From: Bacteroidaceae bacterium
Lineage (GTDB): Bacteria > Bacteroidota > Bacteroidia > Bacteroidales > Bacteroidaceae
NCBI GenBank assembly: GCA_017525235.1
Contig: JAFXTC010000057.1
Coordinates: 16,075 to 80,074 of the forward strand
Length of the DNA stretch: 64,000 bases
Reading direction: 5' to 3'
A program made the position numbers and the translations under genes. The notes below the pieces were generated by a model. That model ran no database searches. It was given only the letters and a program-made list of their open reading frames with translations, and was not told where the DNA came from. Numbering within the stretch: position 1 is the stretch's first letter; each line of letters starts with the position of its first letter. Below are positions 16,939 to 25,232 of the stretch, piece after piece.

Positions 16939-18303
16939 TTATTCGAGTCTGCCGGTAACACGGAGATATTCCGTTTCATAAATCTTCTGTTGTGTCTGTG
17001 CCTCGATAAGGTTACTGCGCGCCTGCTGCCACTGGCTTTGAGCATCCAGAAGGTCGGTCATAGTGCACATTTGGTTATCGAATTTCTGTCGCATCACACG
17101 CAGGTTCTCGTCGGCCTGTTGGCGACCTATCGTAGCGGTCTCAACCATACGCTGGCTGTCTGTAACGTTCTGGACAGCCCTGCGCACCTCAACACGCATA
17201 CCGCGCTCGTTCTGCTGCAGTTGTAACTTTGCATCGCTGAGGTCGAATTTTGCTTTCTTAACCTTCTTCAGTTCAGCGCCCCAGTGGAAGATGGGCAAGC
17301 TAATAGAAAGCAGCGCCATAGGGTTACCGCCGTTGAGTGTGTGGTTATAACCCAAAGAACCGATGTTAGGTAGGGTCAGGTCGCCTTTCAGTCTCAGATT
17401 GTCGTAATATGAATATCTACCCATTAATGCTACCGTGGGCAGATAGTTGGAACGCGTTTTTTTCACTATCGCTTCGTTAGCTTTCACCTGTTGCTGAAGT
17501 AAAAGCAGGTCGGGACGGGTTGAGATGTCTTCGGAAAGCTCAAATGAATTTGAATTATGAATGGTGGATTCTGAATTAAAGACGGTGTCCGTGGGGATAA
17601 TGGTCTGTTCAAAATCTGTGCCGATTACGTTTGCCAATGCCAGTCCGCAAAGTTGTTCTCCATTACGGGCTTTCTGCAGTTGATAGCTGACTTCGTTCTG
17701 TTTGGTGGTTATACGGAGCAAGTCGTTATCGGTTGCCATCTGGACACTCGCAGCCAGTTTCACTTGGTCGTAGAGTTCCTGCATTTGTCGGGCGTATGCC
17801 TCCAACATCTGCACCTTTGAGCGTACGGCTATGAGTGTATAATAAGCATTATCTACATCAGCAATAACCTGCATACGTGTCTTACGTTGCTTTTCCTGAC
17901 TTACGGTCTGGCCGATACTCGCCAATCGGTTAGCAGCAGTTATCTGCCCGCCAACATAGAGTGGTTGGGTTATACTAATACCTGCCAGAAAGGTGCCGCG
18001 TGTTTGTAACGCTAAGCCAAAAAAATCCTGATCTAGCAAGTCTATCGTCTTCATGTGGATTAACGTAAAAGAACCGTCCACCTTTGGCAGGTACTGGGCA
18101 AAGGCTATTTGTCGGTCCAGCTTGGCTTTATCTACTGCGTTTTGTGCTATTTTGATTTTCTCATTCTGCTCAAGTGCCATCTGGCGGCACTCCTGTAAGC
18201 TCAGATGCCTCTCCCCTTGGCCGTCTTCCATTGAAGCGAGGGTAGCTGCTTGGCCAAAGACCGGGCAGCATATTATCAATGTTAACAATATTGTCTTTTT
18301 CAT
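16939..18303 (-). CDS. TolC-family outer-membrane efflux channel
   Basis: Outer-membrane factor of a tripartite pump, 454 residues, with signal peptide from the ATG at 18303 (MKKTILLTLIICCPVFGQA); a slightly longer frame from 18315 is less likely. Two OEP repeats with long coiled-coil helices are evident (about 35-215 and 250-450), including N-E-K-I-K-I-A-Q-N-A and A-Q-S-Q-W-Q-Q-A-R-S-N-L near the end. Between the repeats, a short asparagine/serine-rich insertion (N-S-E-S-T-I-H-N-S-N-S-F) is encoded by DNA resembling the intergenic micro-repeats of this genome (17543-17578). Last gene of the adaptor-pump-channel set, 39 bp after the pump. Confidence 0.93.
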   Translation of the reverse strand: MKKTILLTLIICCPVFGQAATLASMEDGQGERHLSLQECRQMALEQNEKIKIAQNAVDKAKLDRQIAFAQYLPKVDGSFTLIHMKTIDLLDQDFFGLALQTRGTFLAGISITQPLYVGGQITAANRLASIGQTVSQEKQRKTRMQVIADVDNAYYTLIAVRSKVQMLEAYARQMQELYDQVKLAASVQMATDNDLLRITTKQNEVSYQLQKARNGEQLCGLALANVIGTDFEQTIIPTDTVFNSESTIHNSNSFELSEDISTRPDLLLLQQQVKANEAIVKKTRSNYLPTVALMGRYSYYDNLRLKGDLTLPNIGSLGYNHTLNGGNPMALLSISLPIFHWGAELKKVKKAKFDLSDAKLQLQQNERGMRVEVRRAVQNVTDSQRMVETATIGRQQADENLRVMRQKFDNQMCTMTDLLDAQSQWQQARSNLIEAQTQQKIYETEYLRVTGRLE

Positions 18304-18342
18304 CTTATACATCATATAATATCAAATAGGTTTTCTGTTTGC

Positions 18343-21300
18343 CTACGCCTTTCTGAAATGAGGGGTGGGCTGAGGTTTCTGAACTTTGAAGATTGTGGAA
18401 TACAGGATGGGCAAGAACACGAGAATAATGAGCGTTCCCATTGCCAGACCTGACATGATACAAACAGCCATGGACCCATACATGGGGTCGGTTATAAGGG
18501 GAGCCATACCCAGAATGGTAGTCAGCGATGCCATGATAACAGGACTTGTTCGGCTGACGGTGGCATTTACCACAGCATCATAGGCGGGAAGTTTCTCTTC
18601 GTTTATCAGGCGGTTGATTTCATCCACAAGTACGATACCGTTCTTAATCATCATGCCAATCAAACCCATTGCACCCAAAATAGCAATGAAGGTAAACGGC
18701 ATACCTAAGAGCAGTAGTGCTGGTACGATGCCGACAAGGATGAAGGGCAGACAGAAGACAATGGTCAGCACCTGCTTCCAGCTATTGAATAACAAGAGCA
18801 TAATGACAAGGATGAACACGAAGGCAATGGGGAAGAGACCCAATATGGAACTGGCAGCTTCACCAGAGCTGCCCCCTTCGCCTTGCCAGGTCATAGAATA
18901 GCCCTGTGGCAGCTTGATGGCTTTGATAGCCTCTCGGATGTCGGCCTCCACTTTCTTGGGCGTAGCATCTTCAAGATCGGGATTCGGGTCACATTCGGCC
19001 TGGATCGTGCGTTGTCCGTCATGACGGAAGATATAGTCCTCCTCCCATTCCAAGTGAATGTCGCTGTTTACCGTGCTTAGCGGGATGCTGTTGGTCAGAC
19101 GGCTTTCTATTTCTTCGACACTCGTGGTGCCCATCATCAAACCTTTGACATCTTCTGGGGTGATGTGCAGATTCAGGGTACTCCAGACTGGTATAGTTGT
19201 TACGTTTTTGATTTTAGAATCATCCTCATTACGCACCTGCATTTGGACAATGATTTTCTTGTCCTGATCGCTGATAACACCTACGGGCAGTCCGTCTGTG
19301 GCAGCGAGTAATGCACTTGCTACATCATCTCGGTTCAATCCACTACGTAGGGCATCCGTCTGCACATAGTTGGTCACAATGGCTTTGCCCTTGTTCTGCC
19401 AGTTGTTCTGTACAGAGTAGGTATCTACGTACTTCGAGGCTCGCATGATGGCCTCGGCCTGATGCGACAGATTGCGCAAGACCTCGGGGTCTGGCCCCTG
19501 AAATTCCACTTCCACCGTGTGGGTGCTGCTGATGCTGAAGTTATAATTGCGGAATCGGATATAGGCATCGGGGTAAGCGGCACGTAGCTGTGGGCGGATT
19601 TCCTTAATGACGGATTTCATGGTCTGGAAATCCTTGCAATCTACAATAAGCTCACCATCATTACCGGAACCGCTGTTCATGGGGCGCACCAGACTATAAC
19701 GTACAGGTGATGAACCCATTGAGGCAGCAACACGATCAATCCTTGGGTTTTTCAGCAACGTATCGGTAATTGCCAACAGGTCTTCGCGAACACGGTCGGG
19801 ACTGGTTTGGTCGGGCAGATGGTATTCCACAACAAACTGGCCGTAGTCAAAGTCGGGGAAAAATACCTGCTTTACCTTCGTATAACCGAAAGCACAAACC
19901 ACTAACAAAGCTACCATGACAGCGATGGTGGTATAGCGGAAATCGATGAGTTTGCCAATTAATTTACGTATTACAAGTTGCAACTTCGATTCCTTTACAT
20001 CGTTGGCATCAGACTTCTCTTTCGACCGTAGGGGCATCCATGCTACCACACAGGATGGAACCTGTACCATAGCCATTACCCATGAAGCCAGCAACGAGAT
20101 GCAGAGTACCAAAAAAAGGTCGCGGCAGTATTCACCGGCCGTACTCTTGGAAATATAAGTGGGGAAGAATGTCAGCACAGCAATTACTGTTGCGCCCAAC
20201 ATAGGCAATGCTGTGTTATTAACGATATTGTAGAGATAGGATTTTGGTCCCAGTCCTCGTTTTCGGTCCACCAGGATACCGTCCATCACCACAATAGCAT
20301 TATCCACTAGCATACCCATTGCCACAATGAAAGCACCAAGTGAAATACGCTGCAAGGTACTGTTGGCCAGAAGTAGGATGGGGAACGTTACGAAGATGGC
20401 CAGCACCAGACTGGTTCCAATAATCATTCCGCCACGGAAGCCATAGCTAAACATCAGTACAACAATTACAATGAGCACAGATTCCAGCAGGTTGATGAGG
20501 AAACCGTTGACAGCATTTGTCACCTGGTCAGCCTGGAAGAATATCTTGTCGGTTTCAAATCCAACGGGGACACGTTCCATTACCCCGGCCAGTTTCTTGT
20601 CAATAGCCTTACCCACATCGGGCACAATGGCATCATCATTCAGTGTGATACAGATACCAAGGGCGGGCTTGGCATTGACGAAGAAGCCGCCCGTCTGCGG
20701 TTCCTTGTAGTTGCGCTCCACCTTGGCGATGTCGCCAATACGAATCTGCTTGTCAGTTGTGGTGCTGATGAACAAGTTAGCGATGTCATGTTCATCTTCC
20801 AGTTCGTTGTTTACGCGAATTTGCAGACGGTCGTCGCCATTCTCATAGTTACCGGCATTTACCGTCATGCCAGCGTTTCGGAGACCTAGCATGATCTGCG
20901 TAGGGAGAATACCTGTACGTGCCAGTTTCTCCTTGTCGATTATGATGTTGATGACTTCTGAACGTGTGCCGATGATGTTGATGCGCTTCACACCCTTCAC
21001 CGTCAGTAGCTCACGGCGCACAAGCTTGGCATACTTCTCCATTTCGGAATAACTGTAGCCATCACCCATAAAGGCATAAAACAAACCATATACATCCAGC
21101 ATATCATCCACCACGATAGGAGCGTAGCAGCCTGAGGGCAGTTTAGATTGTACATCGTTTGCCTTACGACGTAGCTGGTCGAAGTGCTGCTCCATCTCAG
21201 ACATCTTCACTTTATCCTGGAACTTCACAGTTATTATAGCCATGTTAGGACGACAGTCAGTTTTCAGTTCCTTAACATCGGCCAGTGTGCGCAGTTCATC

Positions 21301-21513
21301 CTCCATTACCTGTACAGCCTCCAGTTCCACCTCATGTGCTGTAGCACCGGGATAAACCAATGCCACAGAGGCCTGTTTTACAGCAACGGCGGGATCTTCC
21401 AGTTTAGGCATCTTGATGTAACTGAAAACGCCCATGAAGAGAATGCCCACAACAAAGCTCCAAAATATTATCGGTCGTTTGACAAAGAATTCTGTCAGTG
21501 CTCTTGCATTCAT
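18343..21513 (-). CDS. RND-family multidrug/metal efflux permease
   Basis: Inner-membrane proton-driven pump of the AcrB/MdtB superfamily, 1056 residues, full length. TM1 at about 14-33, a first porter domain to about 330, six TMs (about 335-545), a second porter domain to about 870 and six C-terminal TMs. The TM4 relay reads G-M-L-V-D-N-A-I-V-V-M-D, keeping the first Asp of the AcrB D-D pair and having Asn in the second place; TM10 has M-I-K-N-G-I-V-L-V-D-E with the relay Lys. Substrate cannot be deduced. The adaptor gene is 35 bp upstream, with an AATTGTGAATTATGAATT micro-repeat in that gap. Confidence 0.95.
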   Translation of the reverse strand: MNARALTEFFVKRPIIFWSFVVGILFMGVFSYIKMPKLEDPAVAVKQASVALVYPGATAHEVELEAVQVMEDELRTLADVKELKTDCRPNMAIITVKFQDKVKMSEMEQHFDQLRRKANDVQSKLPSGCYAPIVVDDMLDVYGLFYAFMGDGYSYSEMEKYAKLVRRELLTVKGVKRINIIGTRSEVINIIIDKEKLARTGILPTQIMLGLRNAGMTVNAGNYENGDDRLQIRVNNELEDEHDIANLFISTTTDKQIRIGDIAKVERNYKEPQTGGFFVNAKPALGICITLNDDAIVPDVGKAIDKKLAGVMERVPVGFETDKIFFQADQVTNAVNGFLINLLESVLIVIVVLMFSYGFRGGMIIGTSLVLAIFVTFPILLLANSTLQRISLGAFIVAMGMLVDNAIVVMDGILVDRKRGLGPKSYLYNIVNNTALPMLGATVIAVLTFFPTYISKSTAGEYCRDLFLVLCISLLASWVMAMVQVPSCVVAWMPLRSKEKSDANDVKESKLQLVIRKLIGKLIDFRYTTIAVMVALLVVCAFGYTKVKQVFFPDFDYGQFVVEYHLPDQTSPDRVREDLLAITDTLLKNPRIDRVAASMGSSPVRYSLVRPMNSGSGNDGELIVDCKDFQTMKSVIKEIRPQLRAAYPDAYIRFRNYNFSISSTHTVEVEFQGPDPEVLRNLSHQAEAIMRASKYVDTYSVQNNWQNKGKAIVTNYVQTDALRSGLNRDDVASALLAATDGLPVGVISDQDKKIIVQMQVRNEDDSKIKNVTTIPVWSTLNLHITPEDVKGLMMGTTSVEEIESRLTNSIPLSTVNSDIHLEWEEDYIFRHDGQRTIQAECDPNPDLEDATPKKVEADIREAIKAIKLPQGYSMTWQGEGGSSGEAASSILGLFPIAFVFILVIMLLLFNSWKQVLTIVFCLPFILVGIVPALLLLGMPFTFIAILGAMGLIGMMIKNGIVLVDEINRLINEEKLPAYDAVVNATVSRTSPVIMASLTTILGMAPLITDPMYGSMAVCIMSGLAMGTLIILVFLPILYSTIFKVQKPQPTPHFRKA

Positions 21514-21515
21514 AT

Positions 21516-21550
21516 TAAAATCTTCAATTAAAAATTGTGAATTATGAATT
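21516..21550. repeat. AT-rich micro-repeat at the adaptor-pump junction
   Basis: Contains AATTAAAAATTGTGAATTA and GAATTATGAATTA, one of several near-periodic 6-10 bp repeat types that sit at gene junctions in this window. No function apparent. Confidence 0.6.
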
Positions 21551-22598
21551 ACAATAGGTCTCCTACGTTAGTGTTGTGCTGTGTTACAATCTTCACCTTG
21601 TCACCCTCATGCAGTGCTTTCACACCGGCTTTTACTACTTGGTCAGTAGCAGAAAGACCACTCTCCACTACAGCCATACCTTCAGAATCCACCTTGTTGA
21701 CTGTGATGGCATGGCGCTTTACAATATTGCCTTGTTCAACAACCCATACGTAGGTTTTGCCGCCGTCCTCAAAGATAGCATGGGCAGGAATAGACAGACC
21801 GCTGACGGTCAAGCCTCCACCTACCTCTATGTAAACATCAACATTCACACCAGGGCTCAGTTGCCCGTCGATGGTATATTTCACAGTAAACAACTGGTTG
21901 GCATCTGCTTTGGCCAATACGCTCTTTTTGTGAAGATTATAGCGCTCGCCGGCAGCTATGCAATAGGCCTCGGTTGTGTTACTCAAGAAACGATACACAT
22001 CATTGGGGATGTTCACATCCACCTCTATGCTGCGTGTGTCTATAAGGTCTATTACAGGAAGTCCTGCGCTAACCATCTCTGAAGGCTCAAAGTTCACCTT
22101 CTGGATGGTTCCGCTAACGGGAGCTGTTAGTTGGGTGTAGCTAAGTTGGTTTTTGGCGTTTTGCAGTTTGATGCGCAGCTGTTCCAGTCCACTAGTTGCT
22201 TTTTCAAAGTCATTTCCCGAAAGGCTGTTAGCTTCGTGCAATTTACGCATACGTTCTACCTCGTTTTTCAATTGGTCGTACTGTGTCTGAGCGGCATCAA
22301 CTTGTAACTGGTAGTCTTTTGTGTCAAGGGTGGCAAGCAATTGCCCTTTGCTGACATGTGCGCCTTCCTTTACCAGAATACGCATAATCTGACCCGGAGT
22401 ACGGAAACTCAGACTCACGGTACTGTTCTCCTTTACCACACCGGAGAAATTCTTTACAGCAGCCTCCTGGCGGTTCAGCGGTAGCACGGTCATCACGTTA
22501 CGCACCTTTACTTCGTTGGTTTCCTTGTCGTTTCCTCCACAAGCTGTCAGCAAACTCACTGCTGCCAGTGAAATGACAAAACTCTTAATAACTTTCAT
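21549..22598 (-). CDS. RND efflux periplasmic adaptor lipoprotein (MFP/HlyD type)
   Basis: Membrane-fusion subunit that bridges the pump to the TolC-like channel, 349 residues. Signal peptide II with lipobox L-L-T-A-C (Cys20) followed by G-G-N-D-K. Order: barrel-lipoyl half (about 55-90, V-K-E-G-A-H-V-S-K-G-Q-L-L-A), coiled-coil hairpin (about 95-150), second lipoyl half (T-A-P-V-S-G-T-I), beta-barrel and membrane-proximal domain. First component of the efflux set, 30 bp downstream of the patatin gene and probably co-transcribed with it. Confidence 0.94.
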   Translation of the reverse strand: MKVIKSFVISLAAVSLLTACGGNDKETNEVKVRNVMTVLPLNRQEAAVKNFSGVVKENSTVSLSFRTPGQIMRILVKEGAHVSKGQLLATLDTKDYQLQVDAAQTQYDQLKNEVERMRKLHEANSLSGNDFEKATSGLEQLRIKLQNAKNQLSYTQLTAPVSGTIQKVNFEPSEMVSAGLPVIDLIDTRSIEVDVNIPNDVYRFLSNTTEAYCIAAGERYNLHKKSVLAKADANQLFTVKYTIDGQLSPGVNVDVYIEVGGGLTVSGLSIPAHAIFEDGGKTYVWVVEQGNIVKRHAITVNKVDSEGMAVVESGLSATDQVVKAGVKALHEGDKVKIVTQHNTNVGDLL

Positions 22599-22628
22599 GT
22601 CTATAATAATATTTTAATTTGTTCTTCA

Positions 22629-24878
22629 TTAGAATTCATATCCCAAATCAAGGAAGAAGTATGGTTTCTTGGTGTGGTTGCTGTAACCGAAAGAGGCACC
22701 AAGCGGACCAAAGATGGTGTTGTAGTAGTAGGCAATCTGCCCGCCAAGAAGTGTACGGTTGTCAAATATCTCCTTTAACTTGTTGGATTGCTGTCCTGCA
22801 GCAAAGCGTAGAAGAATATAGTGGTTTCTGCCTATACGCTGCTGTCCCTGCAACTGAACGGCAATAAACTGTTTCCCCACATACTCCATGTTGCCGACAC
22901 CAGCGAAAGGCATCTGCTGTTCAACATAGTGTCCGAACCAGTTTCCGCCAATGATGTTTCCGAATATGTGACGAATCACATCGCCAAAGAGCAGACGTCC
23001 ATATACCAGGGGTTGAAGGGTAAAACGCTTGCCGAAAGTAAACGACATGCGCCAATTGGCACTTACTTCGCTCAATCCAGTCTGGCCGTCAAGACGCAGG
23101 AAATTGTCGGTTATGTAGGCATATTCAGCCTTGAAGCTTGCACCGCGGGTAGGAAATACCCAATTGTCCTCACTATTATAGTTTGCACGGGCACGATAGC
23201 TGAAATAATGTCCGTTATCAAATTCTATGTTAGCGTTTGATTTGTCTGAAACCAATTTGTCACGGTAGTTTATATAATCCCATCGCAAACCCATTTGCAG
23301 ATTAAAGTGTCGAACGTCGAAATTAAATGGTAAAACCTCTGCCTGATTCTGGAGGTAGACAATGTTGTAGTCGTGGTCTCCGCCGATATAGACATCTACA
23401 TCGTTCCTGCGGAAGGTATAGGATACTGTAGGTCGTGTAAAACTAAGCGGGTGGAAAGTCCAGGCACCATTAACCATTATGCGTTTGCCCAAACGGAGTG
23501 TCACGTCGGCATTCATAGGCATCTTTGTTTTGAACGGGAATTCTGCGCCAACTTGCAGAGATGCATGTTCCTCTATGTCATAACGCATACCGGCATGCAA
23601 CTGTACTGTTTTACGGTTGCCGGCTGTAATGATAACGCGCACGCCATCCCCATCTGGTACTAAACGACATTCGGCTGACTGGTAGAAGAGGTCGGTGCGC
23701 ATACAGGTAGTAATCTCCCCGGCTAGTTTTGCATCTATGCTGTCGTTCTTCTGCAGGTGGAACTTCTGGCGCAGGAACATCTCCGTCTGCGGGTTCATGT
23801 TCTCAAAAGTATAACCTGTAACAAATTGTTTTTCTGTCATTGCCTGCGGACGCAAAGGATGTAGGATAGTAGGACGGAACGTCTCGTCAATACCTATACG
23901 CTTTTTTAAGGCTATTATTTCATCCCAATGGCGCATGGCTTCTTCCTCGCCACGGCGGATAAGTGTATCTATGGCAGCAGCAGAGAAACTGGCAGAGCCA
24001 TAGCCCTTAGTGTTTACCCGCATGTGCAGGTCAGTGATTGCTAGATTGTCCTCAACCTTATTCTTACAGTTCACATCCACAATCTGACTGATAATGCTCA
24101 TGGTGCCGCCCATATCTTCGGCCACCTTAGGAGCGCCTTGTACGGTAACGCCTATTATAATGTCGGCTCCCATTTCCTTGGCTATGTCGGCAGGATAGTT
24201 GTTCTTCAGACCTCCGTCCACCAACACTTTGTCGCCTATCCTGATAGGTGAGAATGCACCAGGAATAGACATAGAGGAACGCATGGCCTGAGGCAAGCAA
24301 CCGCTATGGAAGTCAACTTCTGAGTTGTCTATAATGTTCGTTGCTACACAGGCAAAAGGTATGGGAAGGTCTTTCGAGAAATCAAGAGAATCGGTATACC
24401 CAGTACAAAGATGCTGAAACAATTCTGCCAGATTCTTTCCTTTAATCAAACCTCCGGCATTCTTATCGCGCTTGCCGATGGTCAAACCCGTGGTAAAAAC
24501 ATAAGTATATTGCTTCAGTCGGTCACGAAGACTCTGATTACGCAGGTCCTCCTTGTCGCTGATGACGTAGCTCCAGTCCTGAGCTCGTGCTACAGAATCC
24601 AATGCATGTGCATTGTAACCTATAGCGTACAAGCCACCGATGATACTTCCCATTGATGTGCCGGTTACAATGTCAACAGGAATGCCTGCTTTTTCCAAAA
24701 CCTTCAGCACACCGATGTGTGCCATACCCTTGGCACCGCCGCCGCTTAAAACAACGGCCACTTTTTTCCTTCTAACAACTGTGCTGTCTTCCTGTGCATT
24801 TACCATACTGCACATTAGCATGCAAGCTATAAATATGGCTAACTTCTTCATCCCTGTAGCATGTATTTTGCCTTTCAT
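22629..24878 (-). CDS. Patatin-like phospholipase with POTRA and Omp85-type barrel
   Basis: Predicted outer-membrane phospholipase/esterase, 749 residues from ATG 24878 (a TTG at 24905 would extend it). Signal segment ends near V-N-A-Q. Patatin domain (about 40-235): oxyanion loop G-G-G-A-K-G, nucleophile G-T-S-M-G, and dyad Asp in V-D-G-G-L. A POTRA-like segment follows (about 330-410), then an Omp85/BamA-type beta-barrel to a C-terminal Phe (F-F-L-D-L-G-Y-E-F). This architecture matches type Vd autotransporters such as PlpD, or the patatin-BamA fusions of Bacteroidota. Whether the enzyme faces the periplasm or the outside cannot be told. Confidence 0.9.
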   Translation of the reverse strand: MKGKIHATGMKKLAIFIACMLMCSMVNAQEDSTVVRRKKVAVVLSGGGAKGMAHIGVLKVLEKAGIPVDIVTGTSMGSIIGGLYAIGYNAHALDSVARAQDWSYVISDKEDLRNQSLRDRLKQYTYVFTTGLTIGKRDKNAGGLIKGKNLAELFQHLCTGYTDSLDFSKDLPIPFACVATNIIDNSEVDFHSGCLPQAMRSSMSIPGAFSPIRIGDKVLVDGGLKNNYPADIAKEMGADIIIGVTVQGAPKVAEDMGGTMSIISQIVDVNCKNKVEDNLAITDLHMRVNTKGYGSASFSAAAIDTLIRRGEEEAMRHWDEIIALKKRIGIDETFRPTILHPLRPQAMTEKQFVTGYTFENMNPQTEMFLRQKFHLQKNDSIDAKLAGEITTCMRTDLFYQSAECRLVPDGDGVRVIITAGNRKTVQLHAGMRYDIEEHASLQVGAEFPFKTKMPMNADVTLRLGKRIMVNGAWTFHPLSFTRPTVSYTFRRNDVDVYIGGDHDYNIVYLQNQAEVLPFNFDVRHFNLQMGLRWDYINYRDKLVSDKSNANIEFDNGHYFSYRARANYNSEDNWVFPTRGASFKAEYAYITDNFLRLDGQTGLSEVSANWRMSFTFGKRFTLQPLVYGRLLFGDVIRHIFGNIIGGNWFGHYVEQQMPFAGVGNMEYVGKQFIAVQLQGQQRIGRNHYILLRFAAGQQSNKLKEIFDNRTLLGGQIAYYYNTIFGPLGASFGYSNHTKKPYFFLDLGYEF

Positions 24879-24902
24879 TTTTTCTTCGTTTTTGTGATTG
24901 TG

Positions 24903-24910
24903 CAAAAATA
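24903..24910 (-). promoter_or_regulatory. Bacteroidota -7 box upstream of the patatin gene
   Basis: TATTTTTG on the minus strand fits TAnnTTTG and is 25 nt before the ATG at 24878. It also supports that ATG over the TTG at 24905. No clear -33 box. It may drive the efflux operon as well. Confidence 0.45.
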
Positions 24911-25006
24911 AGCATTTTTAACATAATTCAATGTAACAGTTTCATTATTTTTTGCTCTTTTTGCAATAAATGGAGTACATCGCGGTTAAAAAACGCAAAT
25001 TATTCA

Positions 25007-25037
25007 AGTGTCACTTGGTTTGTCTTTACGGTGACAC
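25007..25037. repeat. Inverted repeat
   Basis: AGTGTCAC and GTGACACT arms separated by about 15 bases, directly before the 22-bp palindrome array. Could be a hairpin or an operator half-site pair. Confidence 0.5.
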
Positions 25038-25041
25038 TAGA

Positions 25042-25102
25042 GTTTCACGCCGTGAAACTGTTTGTTTCCACGTGTGAAACTAACTGTTTCCTGCCGTGAA
25101 AC
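25042..25102. repeat. Three palindromes at a 22-bp period
   Basis: Three 17-bp units of the form GTTTC-n7-GAAAC (starts 25042, 25064, 25086; the first is GTTTCACGCCGTGAAAC), separated by 5-nt spacers TGTTT and TAACT. Spacing is exactly 22 bp. Located between the divergent patatin and GH3 promoters. No spacers of CRISPR length. Confidence 0.8.
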
Positions 25103-25180
25103 TAAGCTATGGCAGGCGGAGATTCTTTCATAGCGTGACGAGCTTTGCGTTTTTATGATTCAAGAAAAGAACGATAGAAT

Positions 25181-25211
25181 TTTGAAGCTAAGAAGAAAAG
25201 CAGTAATTTTG
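25181..25211 (+). promoter_or_regulatory. Bacteroidota promoter for GH3 gene
   Basis: TTTG at 25181-25184, 19-nt spacer, TAATTTTG at 25204-25211: a full match to the -33/-7 consensus of the primary Bacteroidota sigma factor. It ends 21 nt before the ATG at 25233, ruling out the earlier in-frame ATG at 25155. Confidence 0.8.
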
Positions 25212-25232
25212 CAGGAAATAAGTGATAATCGT

